Part shown: one piece after another, positions 11,201-19,294 of the stretch
Layout of the letters: the number at the start of each line of letters is the position of its first letter
Position numbering within the stretch: the stretch's first letter is position 1
NCBI GenBank assembly: GCA_012845835.1
Contig: JABAKD010000029.1
Location: 15,355,453 to 15,419,452, forward strand
DNA length: 64,000 nt
DNA from: Undaria pinnatifida
Lineage: Eukaryota; Sar; Phaeophyceae; Laminariales; Alariaceae
Direction of reading: 5' to 3'
The notes under the pieces: generated by a model
What the model saw: only the letters and a program-made list of their open reading frames with translations
What the model was told of the DNA's origin: nothing
Databases searched by the model: none
Program-made: the position numbers and the translations under genes

Positions 11201-14200
11201 TTTTCCAGTGAAGAACTAGTCTTAAGCAAATGTCTTTCGCTCCTATCCGAGCTCCAACGAACGAAGGTGGTAGATACAACCAATCAACCAATTCCCCCTG
11301 AAATACCGTAGCACTGCAGCAGGTCTGCTTGTCAGTTTTGTTTGTACCCGAGCGCAGTGCATGCAGAGCAGCACTGATGTCAGTATACGCCAGTTGTGCA
11401 TGCTTTACTCGCGCAGCGCTCTTGTACAGGATACGTTGTTCCTTAGAAGGCGTTTCTAATGCTATTCGAATTTGGACTGTAACAGGGCGAAATTATTTCG
11501 GTACTGGCTGGTATAGTGGCCGCGTAGGGGCTGTGACGAAGAACAATGCATAGTTCATCTGATTTTCCAGTGAAGAACTAGTCTTAGGCAAATGTCTTTC
11601 GCTCCTATCCGAGCCTCAACGAGTGAAATCTATTTGGTAGAGCTGCTTAATCTATCACACGTAGTATAACACGTATTGATAGTATTGACACGTTTCCTCA
11701 CATTTTCGGGGACGAATTTCGTTCCGTGCCTTTTTTCATGTGTAGAACGGTGTAACAGGCCTGCAGTACTGATCCTTTTTTTCAGCAGTAAAACGACCAA
11801 ACGGGATTTTGCAATACCAAACACAAAACAATTCGTGTGCTTACAGCAGTGCTGCTCGAAGCAGTGTAAAAGTTGTTATCTACCTGGTATATACGTGTCG
11901 CCATTTTGTTTGTTGCTCGTGTGGGTTTTGTTTGTAGGGCTACCTGGTAGAGATTGCCAGGATGTGGTATATTATAATGGCAGACAAATTCAGGCTGTGA
12001 CGAAGAAAAATGCATACGAAGTTCATCTGATTTTCCAGTGAAGAACTAGTCTTAAGCAAATGTCTTTCGCTCCTATCCGAGCCTTGCAGTTTTCCCATTT
12101 TTATCTGTGGCGGATTACCGCACTCCTCAAGTGCGTCAGCGCTATTCGTGTTTTTTTTGTTTCTGGTGTTGTTGGTTTGTTCTATTGATAGCGTTCGTGT
12201 AGACTTTCAATGCTTTCTTGTGCTTTTCGTTGTTCTAGAGTTGTGTACTCTTTACGTATATATGTCTGCTATCTTTCTTTGTTCTGGAGTTGAAAAAAGG
12301 AGACTGCTTCTTCCTGGTGTTGACAGAGTTACACCAAGTATCTGGCAGACTTGAGCTTGTGATGTTCTATTGAGCTATTTTCAATGCGTTAGCTGCGACT
12401 TCAATACTTTCTTTTGTAGGTATCGTCGATAGCGCACAAGTGGACTTTGTTTTTAGTGTGGGACCCCTTGGGTCTGTTGTGCCTCGGGCTTTGACGAAGA
12501 AAAATGCATAGTTCATCTGATTTTCCAGTGAAGAACTAGTCTAAGCAAATGTCTTTCGCTCCTATCCGAGCCCCGAGCCCCGTACGTGCACGCTCGAACG
12601 TTAAGGGGCAATTGTTGTACACCACACCATGGTACCTCGTATCGCAGGTCGAACTACTCTGTATGGCAGCTTTTGGCTGACGATCACTATTGGTATCACG
12701 CGCCATTTTTCAACGACAAGTCTTGGTTTCTTTAAAAACAAAATCCTTTCCGTTTTCCGACGAGCAATTTTTGATGGAGAAAACGTTTTTTTTTTTTTTC
12801 TTTGCTTGTCTGTCTTCTGTCTCGTTGGACCTCCTCCTTCTCCGTGTACCCAGGCCCAGCGGCAGCAGGCGTTGTACGACATGGTGTACGTGGAGCGGCT
12901 GCCCGAGGAGCAGCAGATGACTTCGGGGCTCTTTCTGCCTTCCAAAGAGAACCCGAGGATGCACGTTTGCAAGGTACGTCGTTCCGCACAACAGAAACCC
13001 GTCTAAAAGCACCCGATGCTAAATTGACCCGCGATACACAGCAGTATGTGGAAGTGGAGTGATGTTAAACCCTTAACTGTTAATACTAGTAATACATACA
13101 TGATAAGATGATGAGATTATGAGATGATAAGATGATGAGATGATCCCACAGTAGGAGCAGCAGATGACCCCGGGGGCTCTTGCTGACGTCCGACGCAAAC
13201 CTGCAGGTTTGACGTCAGGTTTGACGTTTGCAAGGTTCATGTGCCGCGCAAGGAAGTCGTCGTTTTGCCTGTGCAGTACGTATTGCGGTAGTATTCAAGA
13301 CGCAATATGGGTAGAAAAAACGGGGAAATATATTGGTTCGGGTGGGTATCGGGGGGTTCTGATCAAGTATGGGTAGAAGAACCGGGGAAATGCCCCGAGT
13401 ATAGGTTTTGGTGTGTATCGTGGGTTCTGCTGTTATGGTCTGTCGTAAATAGCTGCTTTATATGTACCCTGCTAGATTATGGCATGCATCTAGGACAAGC
13501 TTCGCCAGTATGGCTGAGATACGCTTGACTTTATCTTTTGAATTTCGTGGGCAACTTTCTCAGCAAGGGACATTCAGGTGTAATGGCAAGCCAATCATCC
13601 ATCCTGTAGAATTTCGCTTTCTCAGCGGTCCTTTTTTTTTCTCGGACCGGACGTCTTGTACGTTTTGGCGAGGACTATGCAGTACCAGTACTCGACCGCA
13701 CCGAACAGATTGCGAATTACCTGGTAGTCTTTTTTTTGGAGTTATAACCGATCGGGATTGCTAAAACTCTAATTGTGATCAATTGAATGATTTAATGAAT
13801 TAACTTCCGTGTTGAGGGAGGGCTAGTTGCACGAAAACATAACAGCATATCAGCCATCTTGTACATCTCGTTGCTCAACTTTTTTTTCTTCTCCGACCGT
13901 ACGATTTGGCTGTCACGTTCTCCAGGTTGTCTCCGTTGGGAATGGGCGAGAGGGAGAAAGCGGACACGTCACGCCCAACGACGCCGTTAAGCCGGGCGAC
14001 CTCGTGTTCGTTAAAGACCCCTACGGTATCGGTGAGCCCCGCCGCCCCCCGGTGAAACGCCTTTTCAATCATGAACCGGAGTACTTTTTTTTTCTTTTTC
14101 CTCATCCCATCTCCGTTTCCTGGTATCAGCTGTGCACTTTTTGGCCAGCCCCCTCTCTATTGATATAACTACTGGAATAACCTAACCCCACACTGACTCT

Positions 14201-14536
14201 AAGTAGTTTGGCCCAACAACCAGGGTGCGAAATGATGTGCGTATGCGTTTTTTGTTACCCTGTAAAACCCTAACCCTATTCTGTGCTGTTCCGTGATTTT
14301 GCTCTGTTGTGCCGCGGTTGTGCTGTGGCTTTGGCTGTGGCTATGGCTGTGGGATGGGACACGCAGGACCCCGAGACGACGAGTTCGCGGGGAGGAAGTT
14401 CTCGTTCGCTCGCCTGACCAGCATCTGCGCTGTCATCCCCGACTCCAAGGAGTTCGAAGACGCGGCAAGAGAAGCTGGCGCGTTGGCGGCAGAGATCGAG
14501 AAGGCCGCCGGCTCCGGCAGCGGTCTGGTGTTTTAA
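5214..14536 (+). CDS. plastid-targeted co-chaperonin Cpn10 (GroES-like), 4 exons, 184 aa
   Basis: Co-chaperonin that caps Cpn60 rings during protein folding, predicted in the plastid. Exons: 5214-5372, 12854-12973, 13926-14031 and 14367-14536. All introns are GT-AG with matching phases 0, 0 and 1, and the spliced length is 555 nt including the stop. Residues 1-53 form a bipartite presequence: hydrophobic signal MKCAAFLLAGGVVCAQAFL, then a Ser/Thr/Arg-rich transit part; the AQAF junction fits the stramenopile ASAFAP rule. The Cpn10 fold spans about 60-152: VYVERLPEEQQMTSGLFLP (strand 1 and mobile loop), VVSVGNG, VKPGDLVFVKDPYGIG, and a closing ICAVIP. A ~30-residue Ala/Glu-rich C-terminal tail extends past the fold. 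Only one Cpn10 domain is seen, unlike the tandem Cpn20 of plants. The first intron (7.5 kb) hosts eight snoRNA-like units. The start was chosen because it opens the signal peptide. The join of exons 1 and 2 is the least certain, because another exon could be hidden in the large intron. Confidence 0.85.
6601..6765. repeat. miniature element of the CTATAGTGCCGG family
   Basis: The segment contains several direct and inverted copies of the core CACTATAG / TAGTGCCGG (for example 6610-6622, 6630-6640, 6646-6656 and 6744-6754). It resembles the segment at 18048-18230. It is probably a miniature inverted-repeat element, but its terminal repeats are imperfect and its ends are approximate. It lies in Cpn10 intron 1. 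Confidence 0.5.
7076..7170 (+). ncRNA. C/D box snoRNA-like unit 1 (U80/snR60-like, class A)
   Basis: Terminal stem ATCCGAAGGC (7076-7085) with GCCTCGGAT (7162-7170) brings together a C box ATGAGGA (7087-7093) and a D box CTGA (7158-7161). Inside are TGCATAGTTCATC followed by a D'-like CCGA, and a C'-like AGTGAAGA. The D' guide complements GGTGAACTATGC of large-subunit rRNA. The sequence upstream of the D box (CTTTAACGTAT) does not match the usual U80 target. It lies in intron 1 of the Cpn10 gene, in the host orientation, so release by splicing and trimming is expected. Confidence 0.72.
7320..7800. repeat. fold-back element with 117-bp inner palindrome
   Basis: The core at 7508-7624 begins GAGAGCCTGACCCATTT and ends with its exact reverse complement, and its interior is also self-complementary around GGAACTGG/CCAGTTCC. 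Outside it, about 7320-7500 and 7625-7800 are a second, more diverged inverted pair (GTTTGAGGGGCGGCGATG against CATCGCCGCCCCTCAAAC). The structure suggests nested or layered fold-back elements. No coding capacity is convincing, and the whole lies in Cpn10 intron 1. Confidence 0.75.
8514..8603 (+). ncRNA. C/D box snoRNA-like unit 2 (U80/snR60-like, class A)
   Basis: This unit has a canonical C box ATGATGA (8521-8527) and D box CTGA (8592-8595). A GGGC/GCCC terminal stem flanks the boxes. The D' guide TGCATAGTTCATC and C'-like AGTGAAGA are conserved with the other copies. The D guide region CATCTTAAACGTAT is the class A variant. Its canonical boxes make it the best candidate for a functional class A RNA. 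Confidence 0.75.
8861..8955 (+). ncRNA. C/D box snoRNA-like unit 3 (U80/snR60-like, class A)
   Basis: An 8-bp perfect terminal stem, CCGAAGGC (8863-8870) with GCCTTCGG (8947-8954), flanks a C box ATGAGGA (8872-8878) and D box CTGA (8943-8946). The guide region is nearly identical to unit 2, but the D' box is degenerate (CCAA). The intact stem with a slightly non-consensus C box suggests either function or recent duplication. Confidence 0.72.
9508..9914. mobile_element. 407-bp MITE with TA target duplication
   Basis: The ends are CCGTAACTGACACAAGATA (9508-9526) and its exact reverse complement (9896-9914). Each is flanked by the dinucleotide TA (9506-9507 and 9915-9916), as expected for Tc1/mariner-type insertion. 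The interior has many sub-terminal direct and inverted copies of ATCACCGGGGTGTG and no coding potential. It lies in Cpn10 intron 1. Confidence 0.8.
10729..10841 (+). ncRNA. C/D box snoRNA-like unit 4 with internal insertion
   Basis: The C box is GTGACGA (10736-10742) and the D box CTGA (10831-10834). The D guide TGTCGCCCCTGT is a diverged version of the U80-like guide. About 22 extra bases (10754-10775, containing GCCAGGTATCAAGTACCAGTA) interrupt the segment between the C box and the D' guide. The insertion probably disables or alters this copy. Confidence 0.55.
11163..11257 (+). ncRNA. C/D box snoRNA-like unit 5 (U80/snR60-like, class B)
   Basis: The C box is GTGACGA (11171-11177), the D box is the non-consensus CCGA (11247-11250), and a five-pair stem GGGGC/GCTCC encloses them. 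The D guide GTCTTTCGCTCCTAT complements 15 bases of conserved large-subunit rRNA (ATAGGGGCGAAAGAC, one G-U pair). The D' guide TGCATAGTTCAT sits before a good D' box CTGA and complements GGTGAACTATGC. This combination is what I remember of the U80/snR60 family. Confidence 0.75.
11525..11619 (+). ncRNA. C/D box snoRNA-like unit 6 (U80/snR60-like, class B)
   Basis: The C box is GTGACGA (11533-11539) and the D box position CCGA (11609-11612), with a GGGGC/GCCTC stem. Both guides are identical in the pairing region to unit 5. About 70 bases of upstream flank also resemble unit 5 (GCCGCGTAGGGGCTG), showing that a larger segment of ~360 bp was duplicated in tandem. Confidence 0.75.
11990..12086 (+). 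ncRNA. C/D box snoRNA-like unit 7 (U80/snR60-like, class B)
   Basis: The C box is GTGACGA (11997-12003) and the D position CCGA (12077-12080), with a CAGGC/GCCTTG stem. A four-base insertion (CGAA) splits the D' guide after TGCATA, which should shorten its pairing with rRNA, while the D guide GTCTTTCGCTCCTAT is intact. Confidence 0.72.
12481..12578 (+). ncRNA. C/D box snoRNA-like unit 8 (U80/snR60-like, class B)
   Basis: A strong terminal stem, CCTCGGGC (12482-12489) with GCCCCGAG (12570-12577, one bulge), encloses a C box TTGACGA (12491-12497) and D position CCGA (12566-12569). Both guides are intact. It lies about 280 bases upstream of Cpn10 exon 2. Confidence 0.75.
13080..13150. repeat. 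GATGAGAT / GATAAGAT microsatellite
   Basis: Short irregular array of TGAGAT and TGATAAGA words in Cpn10 intron 2. No other structure is seen in this intron apart from a decayed second copy of the end of exon 2, near 13155-13240 (GAGCAGCAGATGACCCCGGG against the exon's GAGCAGCAGATGACTTCGGG). Confidence 0.6.
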
Positions 14537-14821
14537 GTCCCTTTTACACTTGTGGTCTCTGAACCCTTTTTGGAACGTTCAGAGCGAAAACGTGTCGAAA
14601 AAGGTGACAATTGCAGCATTGCAGTATCGGCAGTGCGAAGCAGTCAGGGAGGACTGCTGCGCGGTAGGGATGGTGTCCCAAGTTTAACGACAGGAGATGG
14701 AGATGTACGACGTGGTACTCGTCTGTTGCACGCTCCGTTAATTTGAAGTAGAAGATTGGAAATGGTGAGACGGCACTTGTCTATTTTTAGGTGGGCATCA
14801 ATCATAGCTGGACCCCAAACT

Positions 14822-15517
14822 CTAGTTTTCAGTTTTTCCTGCTGACCTTTTCTGTGGCGGTGGTTGGTGTAAGAAGTACACCACCACAGACAGCATTTTT
14901 ACGGTAGCAATATTTGTAGGTTGGAATTGGCCGCCGCTTCCTGAGGGGAGCGGGCGTTTGCGAGCGGGGGGGGGGGGGGGGGGGGGTTGTAGAGGAATGG
15001 ATCGGTCGGTCACGGTGTTCCGTGCTTTTCGTTCTCGGCTAGATTGTGGACGAGGTTGCTGTTGGGGGCTGGGAGTGGGTTGAGCGATGGTGGACGCCTT
15101 TTCTGGCAAATCGATTTGCTCCATCGACGGCCCTGAGGTGGGTGCTACCGTGGATTCGAGTTGAGGCATGCCCGCGATTCCTCTCCTCTGTCCCGCAGTC
15201 GTGTTCCTTCGGAAGTAGACTAGGCCACGAGCGAGTTTTTGGAGTTTTTTCCCCACATTTTTTGTCATGGGGTGTCCCCATAAACGTGGGTGTGGGTACA
15301 GTTCCACCGCCGGGGTCAAGGAAGGATCGTGCCCTCGCCCCCACGTCACTGCCTCGGCTGGTGTGCAAGAATGTAGAGCGCCGAACGAGACCTTGCATGG
15401 TGTTCGTCGTTTCGATGAACCGTGTGAGGTGATGTGCGGTGGACGGGTGGGTAGCGAAATTTGGTGTTGATAGCAGCGCGCGGTAGCTGGTGGAAATGTT
15501 TCCGTGCCGGGTAGCAA
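14822..15517 (-). other. long low-complexity ORF (231 codons), doubtful gene
   Basis: This minus-strand frame ends about 290 bases beyond the Cpn10 stop, tail to tail with it. It is rich in proline, glutamine, serine and arginine, and part of it reads through a 21-base poly-G/poly-C tract (14966-14986). I recognise no domain. It may be chance or part of an unrecognised gene. Confidence 0.15.
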
Positions 15518-16289
15518 TAGAGCTCTACGATGTTACGACAATTGTCAATGCTGCTCTTGCATGGGTTCGGCGAGCACATATTTAGATGGGTAGAAGTAAT
15601 GGTTTATTTTGAAGAACACACGCACACGCACACACGGCTGTGAATAGACGGAAGAAGAAAACTAAATATCTCGCGCTCGGGGATGGCATGTCTCTGGCCG
15701 GGACCGCTGTAATGCCACCGCTGTTGTGAGGCGATGATATTGAGCGAGAACATTGTCAATACATTGTGAATACAGTGTGAGTACATAGTGAGTTGGTTGA
15801 CGGCACGTAAGGTACAAGAGAGCACATGAGCCTCGAGCTCAAGTATAGTGCCGGTGTCAGACTGCTGACACCCCTACTCATTGTGCACGTCACGGACCCT
15901 ACAACATGCAATACCTCACACGCGAGCAGTGGCTTGAATTAAAACTTTTGTTGTGGCACGAACCTTGGGTTGAGCACAAGCTATTTATGACCATGTATGT
16001 GCATACGTTTTGTTACTGTTGCCACTATATTACTACTGGTAGTAATAACGCCGCACATTGTCGGATGGCAAAATAAAAAATAATAGATGCGCATACGTGA
16101 TAAGGGCTGGGATTCTTTTTTGGTCGCCCTCGCCTCTCCTATAATACCAGGTGTATGATATCCCAAATGTCTTAGCACGCGTCAGATATAGACGTGATCT
16201 CACAAGGTCTCATTATTAACACAGTAGTCGATGCAAACACAAGTAACTTTTTTTTTTCTCTTGATCGGCCGTTTTTTTTTTCATTCTCA
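15518..16289. other. non-coding stretch
   Basis: No exon, RNA gene or clear repeat was recognised apart from short CACACG microsatellite words near 15620 and a poly-T run before the LTR element. Confidence 0.35.
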
Positions 16290-16664
16290 TGCTATAAGGC
16301 TTAGTTTGGGTAAGCTATTGGTTAACCAGTTGCAAGTGGTCAAACGGACTAGTCTAATACCCCACTAACACCTTAACAAATGGCGTCGTCGACAGACAAT
16401 GGGTTTTTTGGGTCGTGGGTTCAAGCCCCACATCCACCATAATAAACTTTTTCAAACTTTCCCCATGTCGAACTTGAAACATGCTCGCCCCGGTATCCCC
16501 AGGAAATGCAACGGCTTGGATATTGACAGGTCCGCCCGTATATCCGGCCGATCTGCTATCCCGCCGTTTCAGGGGGGGAGTGTTATAAGGCTTAGTTTGG
16601 GCAAGCTAATGGTTAACCAGTTGCAAGTGGTCAAACGGACTAATACCCCACCAATTCCTCAACA
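16290..16664 (+). mobile_element. miniature LTR retrotransposon (TRIM)
   Basis: Two direct repeats, 16290-16378 (89 bp, TGCTATAAGG...TTAACA) and 16581-16664 (84 bp, TGTTATAAGG...TCAACA), are about 90% identical. Both start with TG and end with CA, as LTRs do. The 3' LTR is immediately preceded by a polypurine tract AGGGGGGGAG (16571-16580). Two bases after the 5' LTR there is TGGCGTCGTCGACAG, the position and TGG start of a tRNA primer-binding site. The ~200-bp interior has no coding capacity. No clear target-site duplication is visible, and LTR divergence suggests an old insertion. Confidence 0.82.
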
Positions 16665-18047
16665 CTTATCCGGCCGCCTCCCAACAGTGCTAGCGTTTTA
16701 CTGTTCCTCCATTAGCATGTACTTGTTCTAGCCGAGAAGAAAATCGGCATCAACATCGTTTACTCACTGTTACTACGGTGGCGCAACCAAAACACGAATC
16801 GGTACTAAGGGGAACAGCATGTCAACGCATACAGCTGGCGCCGCATTCACAATGAATACTTGTACTCGCTTTTCTACCTGACTGAGAAGAGTTCCCGTAA
16901 TAAAGACGAGGCAACGCAATATTTGCCGTATTTTTCGCCAGCTGCGGCCCGAGTGGCTAAACTAAAAATCTGCTCGAAAAACCGTTGGGCTTTGCCGGCC
17001 TGATTTCAACTATACGTCGACGCCAACATTGGAGGTTGCCCTGTACCTGGTACTGCTATTAACACTACAACAGTAGCCCCCCCCTCAATAATAAAGCGGT
17101 CGGGGTAACACGGGATCCCCATACAAGGCGATCAAAATCGCTCGGCGCGATTGCGGAGTTGCGAGTTGCACCAGGTACTTGGACTAATTTTCACCTGGAA
17201 TAAATCAGGCGGCTTCCCCCCAAAAGGCGCTCATATTGCTCTGTCTGGCTCGCCCCCGCCGTACTTGATGGGACACAGTATGATGGAAAGGCGGTACCAG
17301 GTAAAAGGGTAGCTCCGACGGAGCTATGATCTAAGCTGATTAGACGCAGAGCTTGCTCAGGGCGAGCATCGCTCAGGTGAGCTTAGTAAACGAACAAGAA
17401 AAGAGTTGCCTTACCCAAGAGTTGTTGGAGAGTCATCAAGAGCGCGCCGTCGTCAGAGGCGGGGCGGAAGAGTTTCCCAGCAGAGAGAATGAGTGGTGGT
17501 GTTCTTACAGCAACCCAAGAAATACGTTATACCCCGCAAGATTCATACTCACACTCATCTACCTATGAATAGGAAACCGCGGGAAATACACCCAGGAGGT
17601 CCCCTGTGGGGACCAGAGAAAGGAAGGACCAACCAAGCGTTGTCGGCCGGCCGTTTCGGGCGCGATTACTTACAATCCGTGGACTGCGGCACTTACTTTG
17701 GTGCAATCCACACGCTATTATTACGGCTCACTCTTTGCGAGCTCTCGGTCTCCAGCCAGGAGTCTAGATTGATGGGAGGATACTATATCTAATGCTATGG
17801 AGTGCTCCACGAAGTTGAGTAATCCTTTTTTCCGGTATTTTTTCACTTTGAAACCCCAAAGGGGTTTTACTTGAAAGGGGTTACTTGAAAGGGGCTTCTT
17901 GGAGGGTGCTTCGTTCGGAGTAGCAATGGTAGGGTAACTCTTCCCTGGAAACAATAGCGTGCATTCGACACGCACTGAATGGCAACTAGACGTCCTCCAG
18001 AAAAAAGCATAAATGAGCTGTTAATAACTCGGTCAGTAATGGCCACT
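16665..18047. other. non-coding stretch
   Basis: Several small open frames occur on both strands, but none shows domain-like composition or convincing splice borders. Two TACCWGGTA words occur at 17044 and 17295. Confidence 0.35.
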
Positions 18048-18230
18048 CTATAGCGCCGGCTGAGTAGTGCCGGTTGCCCACTACAACAGCCAGTGCCTGT
18101 GAAATCGATCGCCACAGAGGCGAACAGTCAGTAGTGGCCGTGTGCGGGGTAGTGCCGGTTGCCGCTGTAGTGCCGGTATTTCCTTCTATAGTGCCCATCA
18201 TACCGGCATTATATCATAGAGGGACCACTA
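18048..18230. repeat. miniature element of the CTATAGTGCCGG family
   Basis: The left end CCACTCTATAGCGCCGG and the right end, read in reverse as CCCTCTATGATATAATGCCGG, form imperfect terminal inverted repeats. The interior carries several TAGTGCCGGTTGCC copies. It is related to the segment at 6601-6765. Confidence 0.6.
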
Positions 18231-18956
18231 GTGTACTCCAATGGTGCGGGACCAAGAAATACCGGAAGGACAACACGAAAGAACACATTTCAATCTAGCG
18301 ATGCAGCCGTAAATAAAATTTACCTGGTATACCGTATATGTATAATATATAGTGTACATAGTATACAAAGTGTATCTAGTAGTATATACGGCCGTTCAAA
18401 CCGGGTTAAGACGTCGACGGGACAACGACATTCTCCAAAGCTCACAGCAGACCTGTCCATTTCTTTCGAAAAATAACACCTTTAATCGTGGCACTGCCGC
18501 CATATATACCGTGTTCGACCTCCCGTTAAATCACTCAACCTAGTCCTGATCCAATAGCAAGATGACTAATTCAAGGTAGTAGTGAATCAACAGCAACATG
18601 ACCAGCAACATGATACATTCAAAGCGGTACCGAATCACAACAACACCACAGCGGAGAAGATATAACACCGAATCACAACGCTACAAGGCCGATTCAACAT
18701 CGTACCGGATTAACAGCAACTCGCTGTTCTGTTCTGCCGCCCTCTACATAGCCTTTGCGCGTGCTCTTCAATATCTACCGGGTTTTGCAAGTCTCAAGCC
18801 TTTGCTCGAGAAACGACTACAGCCAACGGGAAGGAGCCTAGCTCCATTAACCTCCCAAAACAGCGACAGTAGCAGCAGCAGCAACAACACTAATTGACGG
18901 CCGGCCCCTACCAAGCTCTTCCCCAAGAACCTGTCGCCCCAAAGACCCAACGGTGC

Positions 18957-19285
18957 TCCCCCCCCCCCCGCCCCGTCCCGGCCTCCCACGCCAGCTTGAA
19001 CACCCCCCCCCCACTAACCTCAACAGGGACTCGGAAGTCCCCCCCCCCCCCTGGTCGGTAAAAACCCTACGTGCTCCGTCCGGGCAATGTAGGGATGCAA
19101 GGGCCAATCAATGGTCTTAGGACTATGGCTATGCATGATTTGAGTACACACCCCCCCCCCCTCTCTACCCCATCAGGACCTCCGTAGCCCCCCCCCCCCC
19201 CCTCTCCCCCCGATTCTCCACCTCAGCAGGACCCCTCGCCTCCCTCCGCCACCCCCCTCCCCCAACGAGAAGCCCCCCCCCCCCA
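18957..19285. repeat. poly-C and C-rich tracts
   Basis: Eight or more runs of 7-14 C residues are clustered just 3' of the RBM22 stop (transcription is on the other strand, where these read as G runs). The region between 18231 and 18956 shows no recognisable gene. Confidence 0.8.
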
Positions 19286-19294
19286 ACCCCACTC

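Noticed and set aside
16405..16436. tRNA gene suggested by a perfect T-arm-like hairpin (GTGGGTTCAAGCCCCAC) followed by ATCCACCA
   Set aside because: No matching 5' acceptor strand (GGTGGAT), D-arm or anticodon arm lies upstream; the hairpin sits inside the TRIM element.
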